From NCBI GenBank assembly GCA_963556255.1, contig OY744604.1, positions 73,014,279 through 73,078,278 on the forward strand: a DNA stretch of 64,000 nt. The letters run 5' to 3'. This DNA is from Allolobophora icterica. Lineage: Eukaryota > Annelida > Clitellata > Crassiclitellata > Lumbricidae. A program made the translations under genes and the position numbers. The first letter of the stretch is position 1. Every line of letters starts with the position of its first letter. The notes under the pieces were generated by a model. That model was not told the origin of the DNA. It searched no databases and saw nothing but the letters and a program-made list of their open reading frames with translations. Below are positions 24,752 to 35,786 of this stretch, piece after piece.

Positions 24752-27134
24752 TAGGGTGCATCGATCATAATGAGAGAAAAATTTTTTGTCTCATTTTTAT
24801 TTCTAATAGTGCAAAGTAGTTGCCATTTGATGTCAGCAGTATTCTGGTGCAATTTCATCAATTTAGCACATGACCTTGAGGTGCCCCAATGACCTTGAAA
24901 TGTTGATATTAGACCCACAATGTTTGCCCAAGTCATGCAAGGAGTAATGTCCAGAAAATACAGCTTCTACAGCTTGAATATGATGAGAAGTAGAATGCAA
25001 TATTGGTAAAACATATTAGGTATATTATACCATCATTATGTCCATTACACCAATAATGAAACAGTGAGTTGAGACTAAACTACAGTAACCGTAAGCTACA
25101 GTAACTGTAGTAGTCTTATCCCATTTATGCAAGTAAGCTTAGGCCTAAATAGTCATGCTACGCGATATTCTTTCTTATTGCTAAAAGTCGGCATTATTCG
25201 CCCAGATTCCAATCTTGTTCTTATGAAACCGTTCCTAGCTTTGATGCCGCAGACTGCAGCTGCAAGCCTCAGTCCCTACTTTAACATAACGCTCCACTGC
25301 CTATGATTGGCATGGGAATCTAGGAATGTCGAACTTTTGTGCTGGGTGCGTCGCTACAAAATGCATCATTTCTATATCAGATATCTCAATGTTAGTGGTG
25401 TTCTGCTACGCATATTTGCAAGAAAATGAGTTCAGAGGCATCAGAGGCATCAAACTTTAGCACAGGAACAACGAATTTCGAATTCCAGACCGTACAGTTT
25501 CCTAACTTTCAGGATATGACGCATTCCCAGCTTTCAAATTTTCTTACGGCCATTAGTTAACATGGAGCAACAAGCGGTTCTCGTCCTTTCTCTGGACCAA
25601 CTGGCAATGGTTTATTAACGTGTAAACAGTTTCCAGTAGGCCTTGTGCTCTTTGATAAAATTGAATCGGATTTTCCACCTGCAACTTTAACTGACCTAAG
25701 TAGTGACTGGCAGCATTGTGGGATATTTGTAACACGGTCCTTAGAGGCCAGTGCTCGTTGAATTAATCTAGAAAAACACCATGGAACATTGAATCACTTG
25801 CGGTGGTTGACAGCTGCAAATAGAATATTGCAATTGTACATTGACAGTTGCAAACCATAAGAAGAGCTTCAAATGCTGGCGATGTATGTAGTGAAAGTAT
25901 ATGCTCCGACGTGGTTAACAATTTTGCAAGGCTGATCTAGTCGTGGGTGACATGTCCGACGTAAGTCGATCCTGGTTCCTTCATTCAACAACGATAAGTT
26001 TTCCTCGGTAACAGCTCACCTGTAGTATACTTATTTCCTTCCTTGACATTCTGTACTATAGTTCTATCTTTCGACCATCAAAAATAAACGAGTAAATCAC
26101 CTACGTTGTTCAAGTCTTGCAGCTCGTTGCGTTAATTTCATCGTTCACGTCTAATTTTATTTTGGTCGATAACATTTGACAAATCAGCATCTCATTTAAC
26201 ACCGAAATCTGGTGTTATCTCAGCAGCTGCTCTGTCTGGAACACCAAAACGATCATAGGCTTAAGTTAAATGTTGGTAGTCTACTTCGAAAGTCTCTTGA
26301 CTATAACGTTCGATTCAGGTTCATCACAAGTTGATTACTACTAAATTGAACAGTACGATCTATAACTTAGTTTAATCTTCTGGTCGATTACAAGTGTTTG
26401 ACCTGCTGGTATCGAAATTAGATTCAGAATCGTCTACTGAGTCATCACTAACATCCACGACCTTCCACCACATAATGACGCAATATATTTCGACCCGTCG
26501 AACTTGCTTAGCTTTTCTTTTCTGCTTGTTAACAAGCTTATTTGTTGTAAGTTTGTCGACATTGCTGATACACATCAACTTTACTGTTCTCTGGTCAGTC
26601 AGAAACTCCTGCTCATCTTTAGGAACTCGAATGTATTGGTACCTACCAGTGGCGGCGATCTTGTTTGACAGGTGGGGGACACTTTTGAAATGATCTGATC
26701 AAAAAAAGTTTTTAACTGATCTGGTTAAAAAAGAAGTAAAAAATTGTCGCGCTCAGTCGCGATAACATTATTTTACCTTTTTTGGGATTTCTTCGAAATT
26801 TCGGGGAGGGGGCCAATGCATGGTGTGTCCCCCACTGTTAAAGGTGTGGTCTTGTCCCCCTTGACCCCCTGGATAACCGCCCATGCTACCTACCTACTAA
26901 AAGATCAACAGAACTCTTTAAAGCTATACACAAAATTAGTTTGCCCTACAACAAATTGCGTTTTATGCAGTGCTCGGGAGCCTTCAAATCATGAACATTT
27001 GAGGGTCGTTGGGGCACCTCAAGGACTTATCCAAAAAATCCAAAAATTTGCATGCTAACTAAGCAGTATAAAAGGCAACTATCGGTAACTATTAGAATAT
27101 TGTTTTCAAAAATTTTTTTTTTCGATGCACCCTA
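24752..27134. mobile_element. hAT-like element (inner), 8-bp duplication ATGAGCAA
   Basis: Ends TAGGGTGCATCGA and TCGATGCACCCTA are flanked by ATGAGCAA at 24744-24751 and 27135-27142. It lies wholly inside the outer element. The TAGGGTG start is shared by the two, suggesting related families. Interior 2.38 kb without a transposase frame, and itself carries the small element at 26647-26885. Confidence 0.88.
26647..26885. mobile_element. 239-bp hAT-like MITE, third nesting level
   Basis: CAGTGGCGGCGATC at the left and the imperfect complement (GATAACCGCCCATG) at the right. Flanks GTACCTAC and CTACCTAC differ in one of eight bases. GC-rich CCCCC runs inside are typical of this MITE type. Confidence 0.65.
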
Positions 27135-27848
27135 ATGAGCAATATCAGAGAATATTAATTGATCAAACAAAATCATTTTCTTTATCTTGCTCTGTCGTTT
27201 CCCCCACGATTCTTGTAACAACAGATACCTCTACATGTATATATCTTGCTAGTAATGCATCTAGCTTGCGAACAATGTTTCTGTCTTCTGCAATTGGAAT
27301 CCTTGCTTTTGCCCAGATTTCGCTTATCTCTTGAACTACATTTTTCACTGAATTAAAGTTTATTTTGCTTCTGATGAATAAAGTAAACTTTTTAAGCATC
27401 CATAGCTTGTAGGCAATACCCTATTTGAGAACGTTTCCTGAGGTTCTCCAATAAGATGAATAGATGTTTTTGGCAGGTTTTCAGCCATAATATTATTTCC
27501 TTTATTTTTATTAAATAATGCTAAAAAATATTTCTCAAATAGTTTCCAATATTTTCTTTTTCATAAATTATAGTAATATTTTATGTTCTTTTTAGTTCTT
27601 TATTAAGAAATAAGTAAGTAAATATTACTGAGTAATTTAAAATGCCTTACAATAAAAATATTAAGTTGAATAAAATTTATATTTCTAATAAATATTTGAG
27701 CTCCTTGAGGCAGTTCTAAATCCAAACCAATTTCAGCCATATTTCACAGTTTTGCTCTATGGACTAAAAGGAACTAAAAAGTAAAGAGCCTCTCTTAATT
27801 GTTTACTTTAATTTTTTCATACAGAACTTGAATCACCCTAACGCACAT

Positions 27849-28344
27849 ATACAATGACACATACGCACACATACAAAGAAGCATGCAAAACACATACAAG
27901 GAGACAAACACACGGACGCGATGCGCACCGGCAAATTCGCTATAAAACACAAAATTCAAATATTTAGTTGTTTATTTCGAGGTGTCCATTATATCATGAA
28001 CTAGAGCCAATTCGAAAAAACCACTTCCATTTTTGAATTCAGCGACCCCAAAATACCAAAGAATTGTTCAAATATCCTTGGCAACGAGAAAACATTTTTT
28101 ATTTGTTGACCAGTGTTATTAATGTGGCAGTTGTTCGAACTATTAAGTTGTAAAGTAACTCGAGTAATTCAAATGTAAACTACTACAATGCTCACTATTT
28201 GAAAATTTTATGGAACTTCTAAAAACAAAATGAGAAACCTTGACTAGCCAAAAGAAATGGTACGTACGAAATTAAGTAATCGTGTCTTTAATATATTCAA
28301 CGTCACTGTTGGAAATAGGAATGTATCAATGTTGGGTCATTGCT
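27849..28344. other. Remainder of minisatellite and intron
   Basis: The ACACATACA array ends near 27915; the rest is AT-rich without recognised features. Confidence 0.45.
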
Positions 28345-28520
28345 TGTGTGTCACGGTAGCCGATAGGTTAGAGCTCTCGCTTTGCAACGCGAAGAGTACG
28401 GGTTGGAACCTCCTCGAGACATTACTGCGTATGGAACTTCAACAGGATGCGTGATAATTAGAGTGGGGCCTAACAGATGTAAAAAAAATGATGACGATGA
28501 TGATGATGATAAAATGATAA
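28345..28520 (+). mobile_element. tRNA-derived SINE
   Basis: A tRNA-like head contains an A box (TAGCCGATAGG), an Ala-type TGC anticodon-loop segment (TTTGCAA) and a B box-like GGTTGGAACC. It is followed by an unrelated body and a (GAT)n tail. The anticodon stem has an extra base and the T-loop is mutated, so a functional tRNA is unlikely. Confidence 0.65.
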
Positions 28521-28648
28521 AAATAAAAATTATTATTATAATAATTATAATAATAATTTTTAATTTAATTTTTTTAATGATAATAATAACGGAAGCAGCG
28601 GCGGGAACTCGATTTTCTGAGCGAGCAGAACCTAGACATGAATTCTCG

Positions 28649-28661
28649 GATAATAATAATG

Positions 28662-28757
<96 letters not shown>

Positions 28758-28815
28758 GTAACAATAATAATAATGATAATAATAATAATTGTTATTATTA
28801 TTATTGTTGTTATTC
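28649..28815. repeat. (AAT)n microsatellite
   Basis: About 45 AAT units, interrupted toward the right end by GAT, GTA and ATTGTT variants. Confidence 0.95.
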
Positions 28816-28887
28816 TTCTGTAATGTGATGCCTGTAGTATCACGCTAACGGTAAACATAAGAATAGTTTATTGTATATTGGACTTGC

Positions 28888-29060
28888 CCTGACATAATCT
28901 CCTGAAGATCTGTCCAGTTCAAAAGTCTCGAAGCTTAACGTTATGGAACTGCTGGTTGAAGGCAAAATCGTGTATGTACACTGAGAACTGAAGTTATAGA
29001 CATCCGGGTAGTTTGGAGACATAAAAACACCGTAGTCGTCGGTATAGTTGCCTCCGCAAC
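28888..29060 (-). CDS. Receptor gene A, CUB1 first-half exon
   Basis: The 173-base exon encodes CGGNYTDDYGVFMSPNYP, QCTYTI, LSFETFELDRSS and GDYVR, the first half of the most N-terminal CUB. The acceptor CAATAG starts it in phase 1, matching the signal peptide exon. The exon must end after AGG with the intron starting GCAAGT, a GC donor. Using the GT four bases on would put the next exon in a stop-containing frame. Gene B has the same exon and the same GC donor at 63691-63863. Confidence 0.9.
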
Positions 29061-29835
29061 CTATTGAATACACACACAATAAAAAATACTATGAAGCCTT
29101 AGTTTAAAATTCACATTAGCTTTCATAAGAGTTCCAATTATTCTGTATCTGGCTGGCCTGGCATTCCAATCAGATATTAGATTCAGAGCTCAGCCCAGTG
29201 CTTGTGAGACCCGGAAGGTGATTGGTTTTGGGCCAGCATTACAATCTGGATTTTATGAGTTCGAACAAGCCTTTTACGGATATTGTATACAATCTTGAAC
29301 AGCGCCTTCACGATCCATTCGTTGGCAGTAGGCCTACACAGTGGCGCAACCTATGTGCATATATAATAATTTTGCTTCAAACTGAGTGAACTTACACTAT
29401 TTAAAATTTTAAAAAACTGTAAGGTTCAGCAGTTCATGGATGTAATGCCTAGAGGAAGTCATGGATTAGCAACTTCACTTTGTTAGCCTCCGTGTATGAG
29501 AGCCGCTAGTACAATAATCTCCCTCGCCGTCTGAATTTCCCACCGACCATGTAGGCCTACACATAGTGGATCCGTTATGAAGCTGCGTTAGCTAGAAGCC
29601 ATTGGTTTAAAAGTGATTTCGAAATATCTTTCTATCCTGGCGAAGATTTAAACCACCGACATCTGGTTTGACAATCTAGCACGTCAAACTCAACTATGTG
29701 CACCCTTCAATTATAACACATTTTCCATGATTTGGTTTAAGCGTATTTAGCACGAAGTGAAAGAGGAGAGATAATTAGCCTGAATAAGAGGCAAGACTTC
29801 TATTCGTAATCGTAATCGTAATCTCCAAACTTCTA
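29061..29835. other. Gene A intron 1, no feature recognised
   Basis: A repetitive GTAATC run lies at its left end near 29810. Confidence 0.4.
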
Positions 29836-30022
29836 AAGCGTCACTCGAAGGCCAAGCGCAGGGCACCAGCCTATTCACGAGTGCTACGTCAAATCAGAGG
29901 GGGTTTCCAGAGAGTAGTCCAAAGGAGGTCCGAGTCCGTTTTCGAGAAGGCCAAACCAAATCCGAGGTAGTTTTCCAGAGAGTAATCCAAAAGAGGTCCA
30001 AGTCCGATTTCCAGGGCACCAA
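29836..30022. repeat. Dispersed repeat with about 60-bp internal duplication
   Basis: Two diverged units contain CCAGAGAGTAGTCCAAA-GAGGTCCGAGTCC. Related units occur at 44505-44632, and the AAGCGCAGGGCACCAG part recurs inverted at about 58058-58135. Probably LINE 3' untranslated sequence. Confidence 0.6.
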
Positions 30023-30141
30023 TTATTCACGGCGTGCTTCAAATTAATTTAATTTAATCAGCGTTTAACAGCAAGTGGACAATATGTTTACATTTTTAAG
30101 CGATTGACGTGCAGATGTGAAGCTTAACTCAGGTTACTCAC

Positions 30142-30220
30142 TTTGAGCGACGATATTACCAATGCTGGAGAAAAGAGTAAACAAAGCCGAATAGAGCAGC
30201 GTCCACTTATCGAATGCCAT
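30142..30220 (-). CDS. Receptor gene A, first coding exon (signal peptide)
   Basis: ATG at 30220 opens MAFDKWTLLYSALFTLFSS followed by IGNIVAQ, a classical signal peptide with a positive start and hydrophobic core. The 26 codons plus one base end at a strong donor (CAAA/GTGAGT), phase 1. Joining to 28888-29060 gives Ser-Cys-Gly-Gly at the mature N-terminus. A TTTTCAG acceptor-like site 18 bases before the ATG hints at a 5' untranslated intron. The partner exon for gene B lies beyond the window. Confidence 0.83.
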
Positions 30221-30942
30221 CGTTTAGAAGAAATTCCTGAAAATACAGACCAAGATAGCTAAACAAAAAGTACCAGCTCTACCAGCTGAAATGTATTACA
30301 ATGGGTAGCGTAGTGCTCTGTTTATCTTTTGCATTCTAAATACCTGAAGTAATTTTAAGGTAAGGAAAGTTGAGTAGGAATAATCAGTCAGTTAAACACC
30401 AGTTGTTAAAGAAACTATGCGCCATCCTTCGAAGTGGATTTAGCTTGAAATATATCTTAGCCTTTACACTATGTTACATGCTTTATGCAGGGAAACATGA
30501 CAAGGACCCGGAGTCTCTGTTAGACATTTGAGGCCTACCTGCGCTTGAAACCACTTATCTTCAATGAAGATTGCTACATTGCAACAACAGCAAAATACAC
30601 ACAGCAAGAGTTGATAGAATTCTAGTCTCAAACGAGCCTACAACTCACTGAAAACAGATTGATCAAGTACACGACGTAGTTGGTTATTCCTGCGTTGAAT
30701 TCAAAAAGGCTACATGCTAGGCATTTCCATTTTGATTATCTATGTAATCTACACAGAAACTCACAATTATACAATCGTATAATTGTATAATCGACTAACT
30801 TCCTCAATGAAAAATTATCAGTTTTCAAGGCTGACTGCTTGCTAGAAAAACGTGTCGATAATAGCTTCGATTATCTATCTTATCAGCATTTCGTATATCT
30901 ATCTAATCTAACAGGAGATTTAGAATCGCTGGACCATAGAAG
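30221..30942. other. 5' flank of gene A, no clear promoter element
   Basis: Contains a short palindromic CAATCGTATAATTG run near 30771-30790. No convincing TATA box was assigned. Confidence 0.35.
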
Positions 30943-31643
30943 CATAGGCGTAGACTCTGGGGAGGGGGGCAGCCGGGGCACGTGTCCCCCCAAATAATGG
31001 AGGAGCCGGGGCAATACCCCCCAAAATCGAGAGGAGAATTTCTTCAAATATTGAAATAGTTCGTTTCAATATAGACAAATTTCAGAAACAGAAAAACAAA
31101 GACACAGAACTGAAATGCTATCAGAAATTCATAATGAAAATAAAGATTTATTTTTATCTTCAATATGAAACAAACTTGCATGTAAACAGAACGCCTCATT
31201 TCATTCGCATTAACGTAACGCCGGAAGCCTGTGCTTACTGTCCAGACCAGAGGTGACAAACGTTTTTCTCGGTTTTTGGTTTTAAACAAAAATAAAAGTA
31301 AAAGAAAACCCAAAAATTTGTTTTTTGCTGTTGTTTTTAAAAAAAATAAATTTCTTATTTTTGTCGGTTATTTTAATAACATTGATTTAATTATTTCTAA
31401 TTTACGGAAATCGCTACTGAATTAAACTGAGTTGGAGTTCGGTTCATGCCATTTTTCATGCTTTTTATGATCCAAAATCCGAAAATCTTAAAAACAACAA
31501 AACAACACAAACCATAAAAACAAAAAACAACAACAACAAAACAACAAAAAACAACTTTTCATCTTGAAAAACTTCTTTTTTTGCACCTCTGGTCCAGACC
31601 CCATACCCCCCCCCCCAATTCTTTGGACAAGTTTACGCCACTG
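30943..31643. mobile_element. hAT-like MITE (outer) upstream of gene A
   Basis: Left CATAGGCGTAGAC and right complement of CAGTGGCGTAAAC, with G- and C-rich subterminal runs. Flanks CATAGAAG and CATAGGAT agree in six of eight bases. Confidence 0.6.
31248..31591. mobile_element. 344-bp hAT-like MITE nested in the previous one
   Basis: Ends CAGAGGTG and CACCTCTG with an exact 8-bp duplication GTCCAGAC (31240-31247, 31592-31599). Confidence 0.85.
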
Positions 31644-31879
31644 CATAGGATGGCTTTACGCATAATAATGATGTCTCTACTGCGATATTACAAGGGACGT
31701 TATCTCTCGAACTTGTCAGATTTGCCATCTAACATCCCCAATTATATTAAGCATCTAATCGATAGATCAAGGTTCAAGCGTTTTATGAGTTACACGATCA
31801 TCAAGATAAAATGTAGCCACAAAAGTTTACATTGTGATTCTTCATTAACAGACCCAACCATGCGCAGTGACGTATTGCT

Positions 31880-32522
31880 TTGTACTCTGAAATAATATAC
31901 TTGCGACAATTAAGTAGTTGTCGTGGGCATCAAGCCTAGGCCTCGTGTAAGAAAAGTATTGAATATAGACGACGGCGTTGTTTTTGAGTGGTTAGGTCAC
32001 AATTCAGGTACCTGTCTGTCTGAGCTTGAATGTGCATTTTTATCGTATATAATTGCAGAGTAAAGTAATCTATAGATCATGTGCTGGTATTTCCGACAAA
32101 AACTATCACATCAATAGAGTCGGCAACATATTTGTCTCGTTGGCAGCTTCCTAGTTTCTATAATCACATAAGAGAAGGTCAAATGGACTGCCTCATAATT
32201 GTGTTCTGCAATGGCAAACGTCGACTGCAGCTATACTTACACCTTAGCTGAGATGCGACACAAATCTTTAATTTACAATTGATTAGATTTTCATTTAGAG
32301 GTGTCACTTACGCATCGTTTTTTTTACCGGGCTTATCTAAGGGATTATGACTCTGAAATAATATGCCTGCGTCGCTTATGGCTGTGAACAATTAAGTAGT
32401 TGTTGTGGACATCATCTCTTGTAAGAAAAGCACTGAACATAAATGACCGCTTTGTTCTTGAGTGGTTTTACTAGGCACACTTCACAATTCAGTCACGTGT
32501 CTCAGGATGTCTGAGCTTTTTG
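31880..32522. repeat. Diverged direct duplication of about 150 bp
   Basis: Segments at about 31885-32035 and 32350-32522 share ACAATTAAGTAGTTGT, the CTTGTAAGAAAAG-type core and TCTGAGCTT. The distance between copies is about 465 bases. Function unknown, no frame. Confidence 0.65.
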
Positions 32523-33274
32523 AAGGGATTACGACATTGACTAAGATTTTACTTTCAGCGACCTTATATTGATATTTCATATATTATGATAACGGCGGTG
32601 TAGTCGCAATTTGATTAGATGAGATCTGATTTAGGTCAGATCAGATTTCATTAGATTAGATCAGATAAGACTAGAATAGATTTGTTATCAAATAAAGTAC
32701 AAGACCAGATTCAAGATGTCGATGAGTGTCTGGCAGTATCAGATGAGCAAACATCTGCGTACTGGGAAAAGCTTTATCGTCCTGTCCCAGTTTTAGCAGG
32801 CCGCATATCCATCGCTTCAGGAGCAGAGGTTAATTGATTGTTCCTTTCGCAACTTATGGTAACAGCTCTATGGTTTCACTGCTAAGTTGGTTTTTCTATG
32901 AAAGAATTTCCTAAGATTCCTCGGCCACCAATAACAGCAGCTTTAATATGACACAAATAAAACGACTATTTTGATGACTGTGTTAATTTGAAGATTGCCA
33001 AAAATATTACTGCTTCCCATAAAATTAGGCATCGAAAACCAGTTCAATCATGTATAGACATTAAACAGTCAGCAAAATAAAGTCAAACGAAATAAAGCCA
33101 AACGAAATAACGTCAAACAAACACCCGGCCAGATTCTGTTCCACCTTAATGAGATTGTCTGAGCAATCAATTCAAACTGTATGGTGCAAAAGCTATCTAA
33201 GTGCTACTTCAAAGTTCAAGTCACATTTAATCGAACATGCGCAGCTTTGCCGACGGTTAGGTGTAGGTCAGGCT
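32523..33274. other. Intergenic, with AGATTAGATCAGAT-like low complexity near 32615-32690
   Basis: The same low-complexity word is abundant at 51.2-52.7 kb. Nothing coding is recognised. Confidence 0.45.
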
Positions 33275-33492
33275 TTAAGCTGATGGTTCAGGTATGCTGT
33301 CGTAAACACCAGATTCCCGGGATTCGTGGTTCATATATTCGTAAGGATTTGAATCGTTTATCTCTGTCTTCTTGGAATACCCCAATTGATAATCCGGAAT
33401 TGGGATATTGTCGTAAGCAGATGGACCTACAGCAGTTGCTGAGTTCATGTATTGATTCACGGTTCTCGTCTCTTTGATGTCTCTATTTTCAG
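33275..33492 (-). CDS. Receptor cytoplasmic-tail terminal exon (set 2)
   Basis: The 218-base terminal exon (acceptor TTTCAG, phase 1) encodes 71 residues to a stop. It joins TM exon 33763-33879 as Ala-Glu-Asn-Arg. The tail is tyrosine-rich: NQYMN, SAYDNI (fits the ITIM form S-x-Y-x-x-I), DYQLGY, PYEYMN (contains Y-x-x-M, and Y-x-N) and VYDSI. Such motifs bind SH2 proteins when phosphorylated (established for the motif class); use here is inference. It is unlike the gene B tail at 48817-49037. It is either an alternative 3' end for gene B or the end of a third gene copy. Confidence 0.75.
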
Positions 33493-33762
33493 CTGAAATT
33501 CAATAATTTGTCCGTTATTCATTATACTTTTTAAATGAGCATTTGTCTGCGAACGTTAAAAATATTCAAAGCTGGTCTTATTTTTTATAGTTAGGTTGAC
33601 ATACATTTTAAAATGGTGGGTCATACCCAGTAGGCCTATTGCATCATTTTCATATTAATTTTCAAATTGTAAACTACAGTTCATCGTCCCTTACAACACC
33701 TGATAATAGAGTCAACTAATTAGAGTCACAGTAAGTTCTAGGTACTCGAAGTAACAACATAC

Positions 33763-33879
33763 CGTCTGGTGATGAGTTTGTTTTCACTCTGAATCGTTGT
33801 ATGACGTGGTATAATGCCAGAGCGATGTATCCAAGGACGCAGGTCCCCAGCAGTGCAATGGGTACAAACACCGCAACAT
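33763..33879 (-). CDS. Receptor transmembrane exon (set 2)
   Basis: The 117-base symmetric phase 1-1 exon has acceptor AACTAG and donor GACG/GTATG. It encodes VAVFVPIALLGTCVLGYIA and LALYHVIQRFRVKTNSS, one hydrophobic span then a basic stop-transfer segment. The VLGYIA context resembles the CVLGQTG part of the gene B TM exon (50938-51066), suggesting paralogy. The phase fits both the following tail and an upstream Ig exon such as 54183-54521. Confidence 0.78.
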
Positions 33880-34481
33880 CTAGTTGCAAGAAGAAAATGT
33901 CAAGGGTTAAAGTAGGTAACAGCGTTTCGTGGCTATCTTGATTGATCAGAAAAGAAGAATATATTAAAAAGTTCAGAATCTAGAGGCGTATTTAAATCTT
34001 AGAATCTAGGGGGTATATTTTTCACACACTGAGTTCGCAAATGCAATTCACAAACGTAGGCCTAATCTCCAAAATTTACTTTTTCAATTGGGATGATGTC
34101 AATCTTGCAATCGCCATTCTGTACCTGTCTACCATTTTGAAATTTATAGATTGAAAATTGAAGTAATACTCTAAAGATGCATCTTGTGCTTTTTTACATC
34201 AGCAGCATTATGAAATATGAAAAGTTCAAAATTGTCCTCTGTTGATATGCATATTAAATGATCTAATGGCGTTTAATAATAAAAAAAATGGAAAAAAATA
34301 TTGCATTTCTTACAAGTGCCTTGACAAAGACAGTTCGATATTTAGAGTTTAATTTCTTCAGTTTCGTCTATGCAAAACAAAATTTAGTAAGAAACACATA
34401 ATTGAGCTTGACTACAGGTTCTTCCATTATTAACAATGCCAACATGTAACAACTTGCTGAGTAGGATATTGAATTAATTAC

Positions 34482-34529
34482 CAGTCCAACAATGTGTTCC
34501 GATGATTGTAATTAACGTTGTGTTAGAAT
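34482..34529 (-). CDS. Possible 48-base microexon before the set 2 TM exon
   Basis: Between TTTAG and G/GTAATT lies a symmetric phase 1-1 segment encoding DSNTTLITIIGTHCWTG. Its DSN start resembles DSNVIIIV in the gene B TM exon. It would join both neighbours in frame. It may instead be a decayed TM exon; support is only splice sites, phase and weak similarity. Confidence 0.4.
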
Positions 34530-35520
34530 CTAAAGACAAAATAAAAATACGTAATACATAAATGCAACCTTCACGTTTAATTAACGATGCATAGAAGAGA
34601 TCACAAGAAACTTCTGACAGACACCAATAATTTGCAAACCATTAGGCCTATCGCAAACATGACCAATTTTACTAGGCAAACCATCATCGCTATAGTTATG
34701 CTGATGTTCCTTCCGTAAAAAAAACAATGTTTCTCTCCGTTAACTGCATATTTTTCTGTTCTAATATTATTCGCGAGATGGCGTCGACTTAGCATTTTGC
34801 ACGCTTGGCCAAGGCGTTGTTGTAGAAAGTCGTGATGCGTCAAAGCTGTTTATGGAGCAATCACAGTTTTTTAAGTTTGTGCTGCAGCTGCAGGTCTCGC
34901 GGAATAATTGATGCTCAAAATAGAATCGCTCCTCTCTAAGCATGTCAGATAACCACGCATCGTTGTTGTATGATTTATATCTCAAATATAAAAGTAAGTA
35001 TGCAGTGCATTGTTCTAATATCCAAACTATTCATGCACGCATGGGCACATTTTAAAGAAATCATTGTGGCGCCGACTTTCCCACTTCAAATCCTACAAAG
35101 ACACTGTTTCAGTAGTTAAAATGGTGTTTTAGGTTATGCCTTGTACCAACAACACAGACCTACTCTTTTTCTGACTTGTATTTCGAACTGACTTCTCATA
35201 TGTATTTAGGTTCTTTCCCAGTCACAACTACACTTACTGAGCTTAGTGAATATATAATACAACCTGATTAGGATTTCACTTGAAGCGACCTTCGATGGTT
35301 GTGTCATGCAATATAACGGCGCTTTAGAAGTCAATAGTTTATAAATGGTTAGAATAAGAAGAGAAAGCGAATGCCCGCATGCAAAGACTCTTCTATCTGT
35401 ACGTTTGTTGATATCTTTACACCGAAAAAGACAAGTTTTCCTATGAATGCAATGAAGAGAAATCGCAGTAAAGGCGACCTAATTTCACTAATAAAATCAC
35501 TAATGTATATATATATATAT
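34530..35520. other. Non-coding, no exon recognised
   Basis: A cysteine-rich frame at 34767-34985 (minus) has no supporting splice context. Confidence 0.35.
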
Positions 35521-35564
35521 ACTAGCTGGATTACCCGGCGTTGCCCGGGGTTATAAGTTTCACA

Positions 35565-35671
35565 CCACCACCACCACCACCACCACCACCACCACCACCA
35601 CCACCACCACCACCACCACCACCACCACCACCACCACCACCACCACCACCACCACCACCACCACCACCACC

Positions 35672-35748
<77 letters not shown>
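35565..35748. repeat. (ACC)n(AAC)n microsatellite
   Basis: About 40 ACC units then about 20 AAC units. Proline/threonine and tryptophan frames here are artefacts. Confidence 0.95.
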
Positions 35749-35786
35749 CGACTGCTTGGCAATCTTGGCAGTCGCCCTCTGGCGGC

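Larger units (their letters stand above)
23527..27840. mobile_element. hAT-like element (outer), 8-bp duplication ACGCACAT
   Basis: Ends are TAGGGTGATTC and GAATCACCCTA, directly flanked by ACGCACAT at 23519-23526 and 27841-27848. Eight-base duplications and TAGGG-type ends fit the hAT superfamily. Without the 2.38-kb nested insertion it would be about 1.9 kb. No intact transposase is seen; only an acidic C-terminus-like frame near 24480-24640. Confidence 0.85.

Noticed and set aside
28345..28425. Functional tRNA-Ala gene
   Set aside because: The anticodon stem has an extra base, the T loop is mutated, and a SINE body and tail follow.
31581..31895. 104-codon plus frame
   Set aside because: Starts inside the right end of a MITE and has no domain or codon pattern suggesting a gene.
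34767..34985. Cysteine-rich minus frame (CSCSTNLKNCDC) as a receptor exon
   Set aside because: No flanking splice sites in the family phase and no similarity to CUB or Ig exons.
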